From assembly GCA_016714685.1 (NCBI GenBank), contig JADKCH010000001.1, positions 62,001 through 126,000 of the forward strand: a DNA stretch of 64,000 nt. The letters run 5' to 3'. The notes below the pieces were generated by a model that was not told the origin of the DNA, did not search any database, and worked only from the letters and a program-made list of their open reading frames with translations. The position numbers and the translations under genes are program-made. Source of the stretch: Candidatus Geothrix odensensis (GTDB lineage: Bacteria > Acidobacteriota > Holophagae > Holophagales > Holophagaceae). How positions within the stretch are numbered: position 1 is the first letter of the stretch; every line of letters begins with the position of its first letter. Of this stretch, positions 44,031-53,170 are shown one piece after another.

Positions 44031-46791
44031 CGGTTCCTCCCGTCGTCTGAGGCCGCGGGTGGCGGGGGTGGCGTGTCCACCACCAGGTCCAGCCCGTCCA
44101 GCACAGTGCGTGTCGCATCAATGGTGAAGGCACGCTCTACGGGCCCGGCCAGGCCCAGGCGCTTGGCCTCCTCCGGGGTCACCCGGAGGACATAGGCCCC
44201 GGGAACCAGGCGCAGGAACTCGAAGAACCCGTCGTAGGCAGTGCGGAGCCGCTGCACCAGGGTTCCATCCGCGCGCACGATCTCGACCTCGAGACCGCCC
44301 AGGTCCTTCACCTTCTGCCCCTGGGCCCGAAGCCGCGTGGTGCCGTAGACCTCCCCGAGCAGGAGCACCGGGACGTCCACCCGCTGGACGTGACCCGTCC
44401 GAGGGAGGATGCGATAGCCTGGCTGCCCGGCATGGAGGGAGGCATCGGGAAGGCTGGACTCGTCCAGCTGGACCCAGAGATCCTGGCTGCGTCCAAGTCC
44501 CGTGAAGAAGGTGACTTTGGGATCACGCGACTGGTTGGGCGGGCTGCCGCCGGCCACCTTGAACCGCGCGTCCTCGATCACGGGTTCGCCGGATTCCCGC
44601 TGGCCATTGCCGTTGACATCCCGGAAGACCTGGAGAGAAAGCGCCCCGGTTCCGGCCATCTGCTGGGCATTGGTGGACCAGGTGCCGGTCCTGGGTTCGC
44701 GACCGATGCTCAGGCCCACGTTCACCCCGAGGACGGTACCCGCCCCCTTGGAGTGCTGGGCCGTGAACCCGATCGCGACCCTTCCAAGCAGCTTGTTGAC
44801 GCTGAGGACGGCCGCAGGCGACTGGCCATTGGCGAGGTTCCCGTTCACCCGAAGCCGATAGAGGAGGTCGCTCGCGTCGCGGTAGTCCAGCATCGCGCCG
44901 CATTCCTGGAACTGGGACCGGCCGCCGGTCTTGCCGTAGCTCACGTCGCCCTGGAGGGAGAAGCGCCTCCAGTAGGTTGAAAGCATCAGGGTGGCCTTCA
45001 TGCCCTCCCCGGCCGGATCGCTCCCGGAGGTTCTCGTCAGGGCGACACTGGTGTTGAGCTCGCGGAAGCTGCGGGAGAGCATGAGCCCGTCCTGCACCAC
45101 TCGTTTTCCGTCCTGGCCCACGTAACCCCGGCGGCTCAGGGAGGTGCTGAAGGGCATGAACAGGGTTCCGGCCGGCACCTGCAGGAGCACCTCGGACTGG
45201 GAGCGCATCGGCGCGCCGCCGAAGCCGGCGCCCTGGAGGGGCTGGAAACCCCGGCGGTATTCGCTCTGACGCACCGAGAGGGTCGCGTATTCAAACCCGG
45301 TCATCAGCTGCCCTTCCGCCGCCAGGCCCTTGTGCCCTGGAAGGGCGCGGTCATCTTCGGCGGCCGCGCTAAAGCGCGTGACCAGGTAGGGGACCATCGC
45401 CGTGAAACCCGCCACGCCGAAATCCTTCCGCCCGCCATCCGTGTCCATGGCCAGGTACCCGGCGCGCATGGCAAGCCAGCGCGTCAGGCCCACCTCCAGC
45501 TCGCCCATCAGGCTCAGGTTCCGAGCCGCCCCCTGGGCCTGGGGACCGCCCACCTGGGGATTCGCGCCGGAGACCGCCCCCGAACCCACAGAGCTGAGTT
45601 CGGTATTCTGCACACCGGCCACCCGGTAGAACACCTGGCCCGGCGATGGCAGCTCTTGGGCGATGTCATACCGGTAGACCTCCACTCGTCGCTCTCCGAG
45701 GGGACCCTGGAACACCAGCCGGAACTGGTTGAGGCCGAATCGGAGAGGGACCTCGTTGAACTCGAACGTCCCCGTGGCGTTGGCGCGCCGGAATTCGAGC
45801 AGGGCGCCGTTCTGGTAGAGCTCGACGCTCCATCCCTCCGGCAGGAGGCCGCGGAAGGCTCGATTGGCGAAGGTGGACCGGTAGGCGATGGGATAGTTGT
45901 CCAGCAGCACGCCTCGCCCGGTGGGGAGCCGGCCCACGATGTCCAGGGCGGGCGACACCAGCAGGTCGCCGAGGTGGATCCTGCGCAGGCCAAGGACTCC
46001 GCCCATGCCATCGGGATTCTCCCGGAAGAGGGACAGCCGTGAATGGCTGAACTTCCCGCTGCTGTCCCGGCTGACCATGCCCAGGGCGCTCATCCACAGG
46101 AGATCCCCGCCCGCCAGGGCCGCGCCGCTCCAGGAGCCCGACCCCTTTCCCATGGGCCGCAGGCCATTGAGGGAGAGGTCCACCATGGGCACCTCGAAGG
46201 CCCGGTAAGGATCGGGAAGGGGCGCACCCCGCATCGGGTCGTCCTTCCGGCTGAGGCCCATCCTGCGCCCGAGGGAGGCGTACTTCTGCTCCAATTCCCA
46301 CTGGGCCTGGATGGGCAGCTGCTCCTTCGGCGTGAGCAGGAGTGCCGAGCCTTTGGGCTCCAGTTCCACCTCCATGGGGAACCACTGGGCGAGCAGCCCG
46401 ATGGCCACGTAGAGTTCGCCGTTGAGGAACTCCACCTGATCCGCCCGGAAGGGAAGACGACGTTTCTCCACCATGGCCAGACCGGAGGCCGGGTCCAGGA
46501 AGAAGGTCCGCCGGGGGAGATGAGGAAACCCTCGGCCGTTCCCTTCAGGGGATGGACCCGGATGCCAAAGCCCAGTCGCTGGCAGAGGTCTCCCAGCGGC
46601 ACGAAAAAGGTTCCCCGGGCCGGGAGCACGGTCATCAGGTCCTGGAAGGAGGTGCGCCCGATGTAGAGCGAGACCAGCAGGGCATCCTTGTCTTCGAGTG
46701 GTGCCGTTGCCTGGGCCTGTGGCGAGGCGACGAGGACCGACCCTTGGGCCAGTCCGAGGGCCAGGAGGGACCATCCCCGGGAGCGGACCAC
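44027..46791 (-). pseudogene. Fimbrial outer-membrane usher, interrupted by a one-base frameshift
   Basis: Two frames join to give an approximately 920-residue usher. The N-terminal frame starts at a GTG (46791, behind GAGGAG) with signal SLLALGLAQGSVLVA and reaches LKGTAEGFLIS; the rest continues in the other frame from RRTFFLDPASGLAMV. The break is at the G run 46513-46517: one more base there would restore the reading LIS-PRRTFF. Features after it: VPLRFGLNQFRLVFQG and beta-barrel repeats, then LSLQVFRDVNGNGQRESGEP (SdrD-like) and a carboxypeptidase-regulatory-like C-terminus (RTAYDGFFEFLRLVPGAYV). TcfC-like ushers export and anchor pilins. Real lesion, phase switch or sequence error cannot be separated here. 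Confidence 0.82.
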
Positions 46792-46799
46792 GGAGCTCC

Positions 46800-47678
46800 T
46801 CAGATGTCCACGGTGTGGAAGGCGACCACCGGCAGCTTCTTGAGGTCCCGATAGGTGAGGACGATCTTGAGCCGCGTGGCGTTCAGCTGGGTTCCTTTGG
46901 GGGCGCCCAGCAGGGGCATCCGAATGAGGCGGAAATCCAGACCGTTGTAGACGGCCACGCCCTTGGCTTCCTGCAGCAGGGTGCCAGGCTTGAGGGGGCC
47001 GCCGGAATCCACGGTCACCGTCACATCCGCCAGGAGGCTGCGGTTGCCCTTCCGGTCGAACTTGAACTCGAGGATGGTCGCCCCGGCCGCCAGCTTGGCG
47101 TCCTGGAAGCACCGGATCGCGGAGATCCCCCCCTCCGCCACGACCTCTCCGTGCCGGACGATCACCGGGATGCTGATGCCATAGATGGGAATGAGCTTGA
47201 AGTGGACTGCCTTGTCGTTCTCCAGGGGGGCCAGGGAAGGGGGCGCCACCTTGGGCACTGCCTGGAAATTCAGGTGGGATCGGTATTCCCCCGCAGGCAG
47301 TCCCTCGGGGATCCGAACCTGGATGCGGACCACCTGCGTTTCTCCGGGCGCCAGCTCGACCTGCCTCGGGCTGTAGCGGATCACATCGGCGGCTGTCTGC
47401 TCCTCCGGGGCCTTGTCCCGGTTCTCCAGGGTTCCCTCAGGAGTCATCCTCATCTCGCGGAAGAACACGCGGTACGTGGCCTTCTCGCTGCCGTAGTTCT
47501 TCAGGAACACTTCCGCGGAGCGCTCACGCCCTTCGAGCACGACGCGGGTGGGAAGCACCATCAAGTCGCCTTCCCCCTTGGGGGGTGCGGCTTCCGGGGC
47601 CGGAGGCGGTGGTGACTGGGCTCCGAGAGAGGCGACGGCCAGGAGGATGGCCAGGACGGCGCTGGTAGGCAAGGACAT
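46800..47678 (-). CDS. Periplasmic fimbrial chaperone
   Basis: A 292-residue exported protein (signal 1-20, LAILLAVASLGAQS). An N-terminal immunoglobulin-like PapD domain is seen: DLMVLPTRVVLEGRERSAEV, ATYRVFFREMRMTPEG, and IRYSPRQVELAPGETQVVRI, whose last strand is the donor strand region. The second half (KLIPIYGISIPVIV to the end) fits the second domain. It holds DUF4402 pilins for delivery to the usher encoded immediately downstream. Confidence 0.82.
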   Translation of the reverse strand: MSLPTSAVLAILLAVASLGAQSPPPPAPEAAPPKGEGDLMVLPTRVVLEGRERSAEVFLKNYGSEKATYRVFFREMRMTPEGTLENRDKAPEEQTAADVIRYSPRQVELAPGETQVVRIQVRIPEGLPAGEYRSHLNFQAVPKVAPPSLAPLENDKAVHFKLIPIYGISIPVIVRHGEVVAEGGISAIRCFQDAKLAAGATILEFKFDRKGNRSLLADVTVTVDSGGPLKPGTLLQEAKGVAVYNGLDFRLIRMPLLGAPKGTQLNATRLKIVLTYRDLKKLPVVAFHTVDI

Positions 47679-47752
47679 GGAAGGGTTCTCCCCACAAGGG
47701 CCGAAGCCGCTCCCTGGGGGGCGGCTTCGGCATAATGGTCACGGGCGTCGTG

Positions 47753-48298
47753 TCAGTAGTAGGCGACGCACACTTCAAAATCCGCGCTGTAGAGCCCCGG
47801 GGCCTGCTGGCCCGTGAGGGTCAGCTTGCCGCCGACCCAGATGGTGGCCTTGCCCTCCGAATCGAGGGCGGTTCCCCCGAGGTAGGTATTGAACCGTGTC
47901 GAGTCGAGGTAGAGGGTCGCGGTCTGGCCATTGATGTTGTGCAGGAACACCTTGGGTTGCGGGATGACGAAGGTGTAGGCCGTATCCGCGAGCCCGGTGA
48001 CGTCGAATCGGGCGTTGTGCCATCGCTCGAACTTCTTGATCACGGTCAGGAAGGAGGGCTGGTCTGCACTGCGTGTGCCCCCGTTCTTGTCGGCTTCCTG
48101 TTCGATGAAGGTGTCCAAGACCATGCCGGCATCGTTGAGGATGAGCTCACCGAACCACAGGTCCTGGATCTTCATGATCTTGATCGGGGGGGCAATGAAT
48201 GCGCTGGTCTTGGCCGCGGCCGAGTTGGTGTTGCCGCCGGCGAGGACCGGTCCAGCTGTCACCAGCAGCGCAAGGAACGCCATGATCGTGTTTCGCAT
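47753..48298 (-). CDS. DUF4402-type fimbrial subunit B
   Basis: A 181-residue exported protein: signal at about 6-20 (MAFLALLVTAGPVLAGG), then KIMKIQDLWFGELILND, the DUF4402 start, and a closing VGGKLTLTGQQAPGLYSADFEVCVAYY. This C-terminal pattern (GGxLxL...GxYxxxFxVxVxY) is shared with the neighbouring subunit at 48359. A probable structural pilin. Start at 48298 has AGGAG upstream; an in-frame Met at 48346 has none. Confidence 0.78.
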   Translation of the reverse strand: MRNTIMAFLALLVTAGPVLAGGNTNSAAAKTSAFIAPPIKIMKIQDLWFGELILNDAGMVLDTFIEQEADKNGGTRSADQPSFLTVIKKFERWHNARFDVTGLADTAYTFVIPQPKVFLHNINGQTATLYLDSTRFNTYLGGTALDSEGKATIWVGGKLTLTGQQAPGLYSADFEVCVAYY

Positions 48299-48358
48299 CG
48301 GTCGTCTCCTGAAGCGGTGGGGGGCATCGCCCCCCACCGTGATCACGGAAGCCGTGAA

Positions 48359-48883
48359 TCAGTTGTAGGCGACCGTCACTTCCAGGGTTCCCGTCTTCTC
48401 GCCGAAGGTGTTGGCAGGGATGGTGAGCTTCCCGCCGACGAGGAAGTGCTCCTTGTTGGTGCCGTCCTTGTCAGTGAAGTCCTTGCCATCATAGGTGCCG
48501 TTCAGCACGCAGGGGGTCAGGGGGGACATTTCGACGGGCGAGTAAGTGCAGCCATCCACCGTGGCCACGGTGGCGGACCGGGACCAGGCCAGGTCCTTGT
48601 CGAAGCGCACATGGAACACAGCCAGCTGCGGCTGCCTTGCCTTGCTGCCAGACAGCGCCGCGCAGTCGGTGTAGGTCGGGATGCCGGAGTTCTCGCTGAT
48701 GTCGACACTGCCGCCTGTGAAGCCGTCCATGACGATTGCGCCGAAGTCGAGATCGGCGGTCTTCACGATGGTGATGGGGGCGTAGATGCTCACCCTGGTC
48801 TTGGCGGTGGCCTTGTCAGAGTTCCCGTTGGCGAAGAGGGTCGCGCATCCGGCGATGAGTGCGAGGGTGATGAACGTGCGCAT
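48359..48883 (-). CDS. DUF4402-type fimbrial subunit A
   Basis: A 174-residue exported protein (signal 1-19, ITLALIAGCATLFANG). It shows SIYAPITIVKTADLDFGAIVMDG and the closing VGGKLTIPANTFGEKTGTLEVTVAYN. Both subunits keep the order signal, DxxFG strand, GGKL strand and final alternating strand, as expected for donor-strand exchange pilins. It is the promoter-proximal gene of the fimbrial operon, so probably the major subunit. Confidence 0.78.
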   Translation of the reverse strand: MRTFITLALIAGCATLFANGNSDKATAKTRVSIYAPITIVKTADLDFGAIVMDGFTGGSVDISENSGIPTYTDCAALSGSKARQPQLAVFHVRFDKDLAWSRSATVATVDGCTYSPVEMSPLTPCVLNGTYDGKDFTDKDGTNKEHFLVGGKLTIPANTFGEKTGTLEVTVAYN

Positions 48884-49267
48884 GGATTCTCCATCTTGCG
48901 GAAGCCCATTGCCAGCCCAAGTTGGGCCTGGCCAGGACGTGATGTTGGGGGGGCTCTGAAAGTCCAGATGGACCCCAGAGGTGGGTCAGGCCGAGGGCAA
49001 GCGCATGCCCGGGACGATGCGCGTGCGTTGGCCGGGGGAGCGGCTTCGAGGGCCCGTGCCGGGCTGACTCTGGCTGCGGTTGACGAGGATCAGGATGGGG
49101 TCGGAAATGCCCAGATTCAAGCGGTCAAATGGTTAAAATTTGTTAAAAAATCGGCATTTAAAATTAATAAAGGTTTAACCAATACAGTATTTAATTAAGC
49201 GACGATCGGACTCTTGGAGTCGGCAACGCAGGCCTTGTGGGGTGCCGGATCTGCCGGCCCCCTTGGG
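48884..49267. other. 384-base intergenic region upstream of the fimbrial operon
   Basis: The centre (about 49115-49200) is sharply A+T-rich in a GC-rich context and holds an inverted repeat, TGGTTAAA at 49130-49137 and TTTAACCA at 49174-49181. This is probably where the fimbrial promoter lies; no -35/-10 pair of good spacing could be chosen. The rest, 48884-49100, shows nothing that I can support. Confidence 0.6.
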
Positions 49268-50071
49268 CTAGCCCGTGACGAATCCCAGGCCCCACTCGGT
49301 CCGGAAGTGTGTCGGATGGGCAGGGTCATCCTCCAACTTCTCGCGGAGTTTGCAGACCAGCACATCCACGGCTTTGGCGCTCCCGTGGTGGTCCTTGCCC
49401 CAGACTGCATCCCTGAGCCAGTCCCGCGTCAGCACTCTGCCTGGGTTCCGCAGGAAGGCGGTCAGCAGGATGAACTCGTGGGGAGTCAAATCCACCTCTC
49501 GACCGCCTTTGTAGGCCTTCATGCCCAAAAGCTCCGCGCGCAGATCTCCTTGGGTGAGGACCAAGAGATTCTCAGACTGGCGGGTACAGCGCCGGAGGAC
49601 GGCGTGGACCCTGGCCATCAGAACCGTCGGCTCGAAGGGCTTGACAAGGTAGTCGTCGGCACCAAGGTTGAGGCCCGACACCTTATCGGAGTCCTCCCCC
49701 CGTCCGGTCAGCATGAGTATGGCCAGATCCTCCCGGCAGGCGCGCATCTGCTTGCAGACCTCGAATCCATTCATTCCAGGCAGCCCGACATCCAACAGCG
49801 CCACTTGGAGCGGCTCGCGGTGGAAGTGATCCATGGCCTCCTCGCCGCTGCCCACGGCCGTGACCTTGAACCCCGATTTCTGCAGAACGAGGCGAATGTA
49901 GGTCCGGGCCTCGGGGTCGTCTTCCACCACCAGTGCGTGGCCCACCGTCCCCCCGGAAGCCAATGCCGGTGAGTCGAGGTCGCCCGACCGCAGTGAGGAG
50001 GTGGAGGGGGGAACTGGGGTACGAGCCTGAAGCAAGTCGAGGTTCATGGTCCACCAGGGGTTCGCCGTCAT
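49268..50071 (-). CDS. OmpR/PhoB-family response regulator
   Basis: A 267-residue regulator (about 259 if the second Met at 50047 is used). Receiver domain at about 43-160: ALVVEDDPEARTYIRLV, phospho-acceptor Asp in VALLDVGLPGMNGFEV, LTGRGEDSD and YLVKPFEP. C-terminal winged helix: REVDLTPHEFILLTAFLRNPGRVLTRDWL and KAVDVLVCKLREKLEDDP. No sensor kinase is adjacent, so it is an orphan in this window. It lies directly upstream of and on the same strand as the fimbrial operon, which it may control. Confidence 0.9.
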   Translation of the reverse strand: MTANPWWTMNLDLLQARTPVPPSTSSLRSGDLDSPALASGGTVGHALVVEDDPEARTYIRLVLQKSGFKVTAVGSGEEAMDHFHREPLQVALLDVGLPGMNGFEVCKQMRACREDLAILMLTGRGEDSDKVSGLNLGADDYLVKPFEPTVLMARVHAVLRRCTRQSENLLVLTQGDLRAELLGMKAYKGGREVDLTPHEFILLTAFLRNPGRVLTRDWLRDAVWGKDHHGSAKAVDVLVCKLREKLEDDPAHPTHFRTEWGLGFVTG

Positions 50072-50257
50072 CTTGGACGTCCGCCGAGCAGGGGATGATC
50101 CTATCCCCTTTTTCCCGGGCTGTCAGGTCATGAATCATTTCTTTTTCATAAATTATCCAAAACAACAGTTTGCTTTCTTGCTGTTCAAGTCGATACGTGT
50201 AGGCGCTCCGGATCCCATCGACCGAATGCACGTCGGCATGACCTGAGGGCTGCCGGC

Positions 50258-50782
50258 TCAGCCAACGTTCGGACCAGCGAGGTCCAGGCGGTAGACCTCC
50301 ACCTCGTCGCCCGGCGCGTAGGTCATGGTGCCGGTACGGCGGAAGGCCAGGGCCTCCAGCAGGCGGATGGACGCCGCGTTGCCCGGCGAGACGATGGCCA
50401 GCAGCCCGCGCAGGCCCAGATGGTCGCGCCCCCAGGCCACGCAGGCCTCGGCGGCCTCCCGGGCGTAGCCCAGGCCCCAGAACTCCGGGCACAGGGCGTA
50501 GCCCAGGTCCACCTCGTCGAGGGTGTCGCGCTTGATGAGGCCGCACATGCCCATGGGGTTGCCGGTGGTCCGATGCTGCACCATCCACAAGCCGTGCCCG
50601 TGGGTGGCGTAGCTGGCGAGGGGGCCCTGGGCCAGGTACTCCGCCGCCTGCTCCAGCGTGCGCACCCCCTTGTCCGTGATGTTCTCGATGAAGGAGGGCT
50701 CGTTCAGCAGCCGCAGGATGAAGGGCGCGTCGCCGAGCGCGAAGGGCCGGAGGATCAGTCGCTCGGTCAGGATGGGGTCCAT
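50258..50782 (-). CDS. GNAT acetyltransferase, RimJ/RimL-like
   Basis: A 174-residue acetyl-CoA-dependent acyltransferase: ILTERLILRPFALGDAPF at the N-terminus, MGMCGLIKRDTLDEVDLGYAL in the core, and the acetyl-CoA loop EFWGLGYAREAAEACVAW. The RimJ/RimL subfamily acetylates protein N-termini or small amines; the substrate is unknown. It is monocistronic and divergent from the alcohol dehydrogenase. Confidence 0.85.
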   Translation of the reverse strand: MDPILTERLILRPFALGDAPFILRLLNEPSFIENITDKGVRTLEQAAEYLAQGPLASYATHGHGLWMVQHRTTGNPMGMCGLIKRDTLDEVDLGYALCPEFWGLGYAREAAEACVAWGRDHLGLRGLLAIVSPGNAASIRLLEALAFRRTGTMTYAPGDEVEVYRLDLAGPNVG

Positions 50783-50888
50783 CCCACCAGGATGTCCTGG
50801 GACCCTGGAACTGCCAACCGCCCACGCACCTGGAGGTGCCTTCTGGAATCCTGGTCTAGAGTGTTAGGTCCAGCACCAAGGAGCCTCC

Positions 50889-51932
50889 ATGACCCTCGCC
50901 AAAGCCTACGCCGCCACCGCCGCGACCGCGCCCCTGGGGCCCTACCAGTTCGAGCGCCGGGCCGTGGGCCCGCACGATGTCCAGATCGAGATCGCCTACT
51001 GCGGCATTTGCCACTCGGACCTGCACCAGGTGCGCAATGAGTGGGGCAACAGCACCTACCCCATGGTGCCCGGCCACGAGATCGTGGGCCGTGTCACCGC
51101 CGTGGGGGCCCACGTGAAGGGCTTCAAGGTCGGCGACCTGGCGGGCGTGGGCTGCCTGGTGGACAGCTGCCGCACCTGCCCCAGCTGCCAGCGCCAGCTC
51201 GAGCAGTTCTGCGAGAAGGGCGCCGCCTTCAGCTACAACAGCACCGAGATGGACCGCAAGACCCCCACCCAGGGCGGCTACTCGTCCAGCATCGTGACCG
51301 ACGAGGCCTTCGTCCTGAAGATCTCCCCCAAGCTCGACCTCGCCGCCGCCGCGCCCCTGCTCTGCGCCGGCATCACCACCTACTCGCCCCTGCGCCACTG
51401 GAAGACCAAGGCGGGCGACAAGGTGGGCGTGGTGGGCCTGGGCGGCCTGGGCCACATGGCCGTGAAGCTCGCCGCCGCCATGGGCGCCGAGGTCACCATG
51501 CTGAGCACCTCGAAGTCGAAGGAGGCCGATGCCCGCAAGCTGGGCGCCCACCACTTCGGGCTCACCTCGGACGACGCCACCTTCAAGAAGCTGGCAGGCC
51601 ACTTCGACCTCATCATCGACACCATCTCGGCGCCTCACGACTACAACAAGTACCTGGGCCTGCTCCGCGTGGAGGGCTCCATGGTGCTCCTCGGCGTGCC
51701 GCCCGAGCCCACCCCTGTTTCAGCCTTCCCCCTGATCATGGGCCGCCGCAGCCTCAGCGGCTCGCTCATCGGCGGCATCGCCGAGACCCAGGAGATGCTC
51801 GATTTCTGCGCCGAGCACAACATCGTCTCGGACATCGAGCTGATCCCCGTCCAGCAGGTGAACGAGGCCTACGAGCGCATGCTGAAGAACGATGTGCGCT
51901 ACCGCTTCGTGCTGGACATGAAGACGCTCTAG
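50889..51932 (+). CDS. Zinc-dependent NAD(P) alcohol dehydrogenase, YahK/CAD type
   Basis: A 347-residue medium-chain dehydrogenase. Catalytic Zn ligands: Cys in AYCGICHSDLHQV and His/Glu in VPGHEIVG; structural Zn Cys4: GCLVDSCRTCPSCQRQLEQFC. Cofactor site GVVGLGGLGHMAVKLAAAMGA. It belongs to the cinnamyl-alcohol-dehydrogenase-like branch (YahK, AdhA) that reduces a wide range of aldehydes using NADPH. GGAGCC precedes the ATG. Confidence 0.92.
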   Translation: MTLAKAYAATAATAPLGPYQFERRAVGPHDVQIEIAYCGICHSDLHQVRNEWGNSTYPMVPGHEIVGRVTAVGAHVKGFKVGDLAGVGCLVDSCRTCPSCQRQLEQFCEKGAAFSYNSTEMDRKTPTQGGYSSSIVTDEAFVLKISPKLDLAAAAPLLCAGITTYSPLRHWKTKAGDKVGVVGLGGLGHMAVKLAAAMGAEVTMLSTSKSKEADARKLGAHHFGLTSDDATFKKLAGHFDLIIDTISAPHDYNKYLGLLRVEGSMVLLGVPPEPTPVSAFPLIMGRRSLSGSLIGGIAETQEMLDFCAEHNIVSDIELIPVQQVNEAYERMLKNDVRYRFVLDMKTL

Positions 51933-51981
51933 ATCCCCGGCTGTGCCGGCCTATCCTGGATGGGGTCTCCTGGAGCCTGCC

Positions 51982-52764
51982 ATGTCCTCCCGCCGGTCCG
52001 CCCGCATCCGGGCCTCCCTCCTCCTGGGGAGCCTGGTCCTGGGTGGAGCCTGGGCGGCATCGGCCCAGGATTCCGACGCCGCCATCTTCCAGCGCTACCG
52101 GTCCCTGGACGCCACCGTCGAACGCGCCGGGAGGTCGGTCGGCGCCGGCCGGTTCGAGGAGGCCCACAACCTGCTGCAGCCCTGCCTCCAGAAGCTGCCT
52201 GACCACTTCGAGGCCCACTTCCTGCTGGCCCGCATAGCCTACGAGGCCCGGGATTTCGAGGGCGTCCTGGCCCACCTGGAGGTGGCCGAGCGCAGCCTGG
52301 CCGTCCTGAGCCGCCGCTACCGCGACCTGATGGACTACCTCAGGGCCCGGATCGAGGTCGAGGAGCAGACCGCGCGGTCCAGCCTGGACGCGGTCTCCTC
52401 CCGCGTGACAGATCCCACCAGCTGTGTGGCCCCCTTCCTTGCGGCCCTCGAACGGGAGATCGAGGCGGTGCAGGCCCGCAAGGGGCCGCTCCACGATCAT
52501 GAAAACCCCTATGGCGTTCCGGCCAGCCACCGGTTCCTGCGGGGCAACGCCCTTTATCGCCTGGGCCGCCGGGACGAGGCCCGGGCCCAGTTCCGGCAAG
52601 CCGTGGCCGCCGATCCTGCCCACGCCAACGCCTGGAACAACCTGCTGGCCCTGCACCTCGAAGCGAAGGATCCGGTCTCGGCCCGCGCCGATCTGCAGCG
52701 GGCCGAGGCGGCCCGCATCGCGATCCGCGCCGAGTTGCGACAGGCGATCCTCGCGGCCCCCTAG
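51982..52764 (+). CDS. Exported TPR-repeat protein
   Basis: A 260-residue protein with a signal peptide (about 8-28, ending ASAQ). Two TPR regions are visible: GRFEEAHNLLQPCLQKLPDHFEAHFLLARIAYEA (first 20 residues of the motif) and LYRLGRRDEARAQFRQAVAADPAHANAWNNL. Helical throughout. A scaffold or assembly role in the periplasm is possible; no specific function. Start at 51982 by TGGAG upstream and the signal peptide position. Confidence 0.75.
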   Translation: MSSRRSARIRASLLLGSLVLGGAWAASAQDSDAAIFQRYRSLDATVERAGRSVGAGRFEEAHNLLQPCLQKLPDHFEAHFLLARIAYEARDFEGVLAHLEVAERSLAVLSRRYRDLMDYLRARIEVEEQTARSSLDAVSSRVTDPTSCVAPFLAALEREIEAVQARKGPLHDHENPYGVPASHRFLRGNALYRLGRRDEARAQFRQAVAADPAHANAWNNLLALHLEAKDPVSARADLQRAEAARIAIRAELRQAILAAP

Positions 52765-52791
52765 AGCCTTGGGCCGGAGGCCTGGGCCCGG

Positions 52792-53157
52792 CTACTCGGT
52801 GGGCAGGGGCAGCCCGTGCTGGCGGAGGAAGCTGAGCTTGTCCCAGTAGCCCCGCTGGAAGACGATCCGCCCCCCCACCACGTGGAAGAACCCGCAGCCC
52901 CGCAGGCCCAGGGGGTCCCGCCATTCGAGGATGGCCCACTCGCCATCCTCGAAGAGGTTCTCCACCAGGCACACCATCTCCGCCGCCGCGAAGCCCGCCG
53001 CGAACATGGCGCGGATGGCCTCGCGGCCCGCCACGGGCGCCTCCGCCACCTGGTGGTTCACGGCGTCCTCGGCGTACATCGCGGCCAGGCCGTCGGTGTC
53101 CCGCCGGTTGAAGGCGGCCACCCACTCGGTTACCAGGGCCGCGGGACGCTTGGTCAT
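52792..53157 (-). CDS. SnoaL-like / NTF2-fold protein
   Basis: A 121-residue single-domain protein with the opening helix ALVTEWVAAFNRRDTDGLAAMYAEDAVNHQ, then AGREAIRAMFAAGF and GCGFFHVVGGRIVFQRGYWD. This is the SnoaL-like/ketosteroid isomerase fold; members are small hydrolases, isomerases or binding proteins. No activity is assigned. Confidence 0.82.
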   Translation of the reverse strand: MTKRPAALVTEWVAAFNRRDTDGLAAMYAEDAVNHQVAEAPVAGREAIRAMFAAGFAAAEMVCLVENLFEDGEWAILEWRDPLGLRGCGFFHVVGGRIVFQRGYWDKLSFLRQHGLPLPTE

Positions 53158-53170
53158 GCCGGAGTCCTCC

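Noticed and set aside
46505..46525. Programmed -1 frameshift as the sole explanation for the usher
   Set aside because: A single CCC slip would work on paper but there is no heptameric slippery site or clear downstream structure, so it is listed only as one option.
49190..49267. Small palindromes (GACTC-TTG-GAGTC and GCCGG-ATCTG-CCGGC) as the regulator's terminator
   Set aside because: Stems of five base pairs and no T run are not enough.
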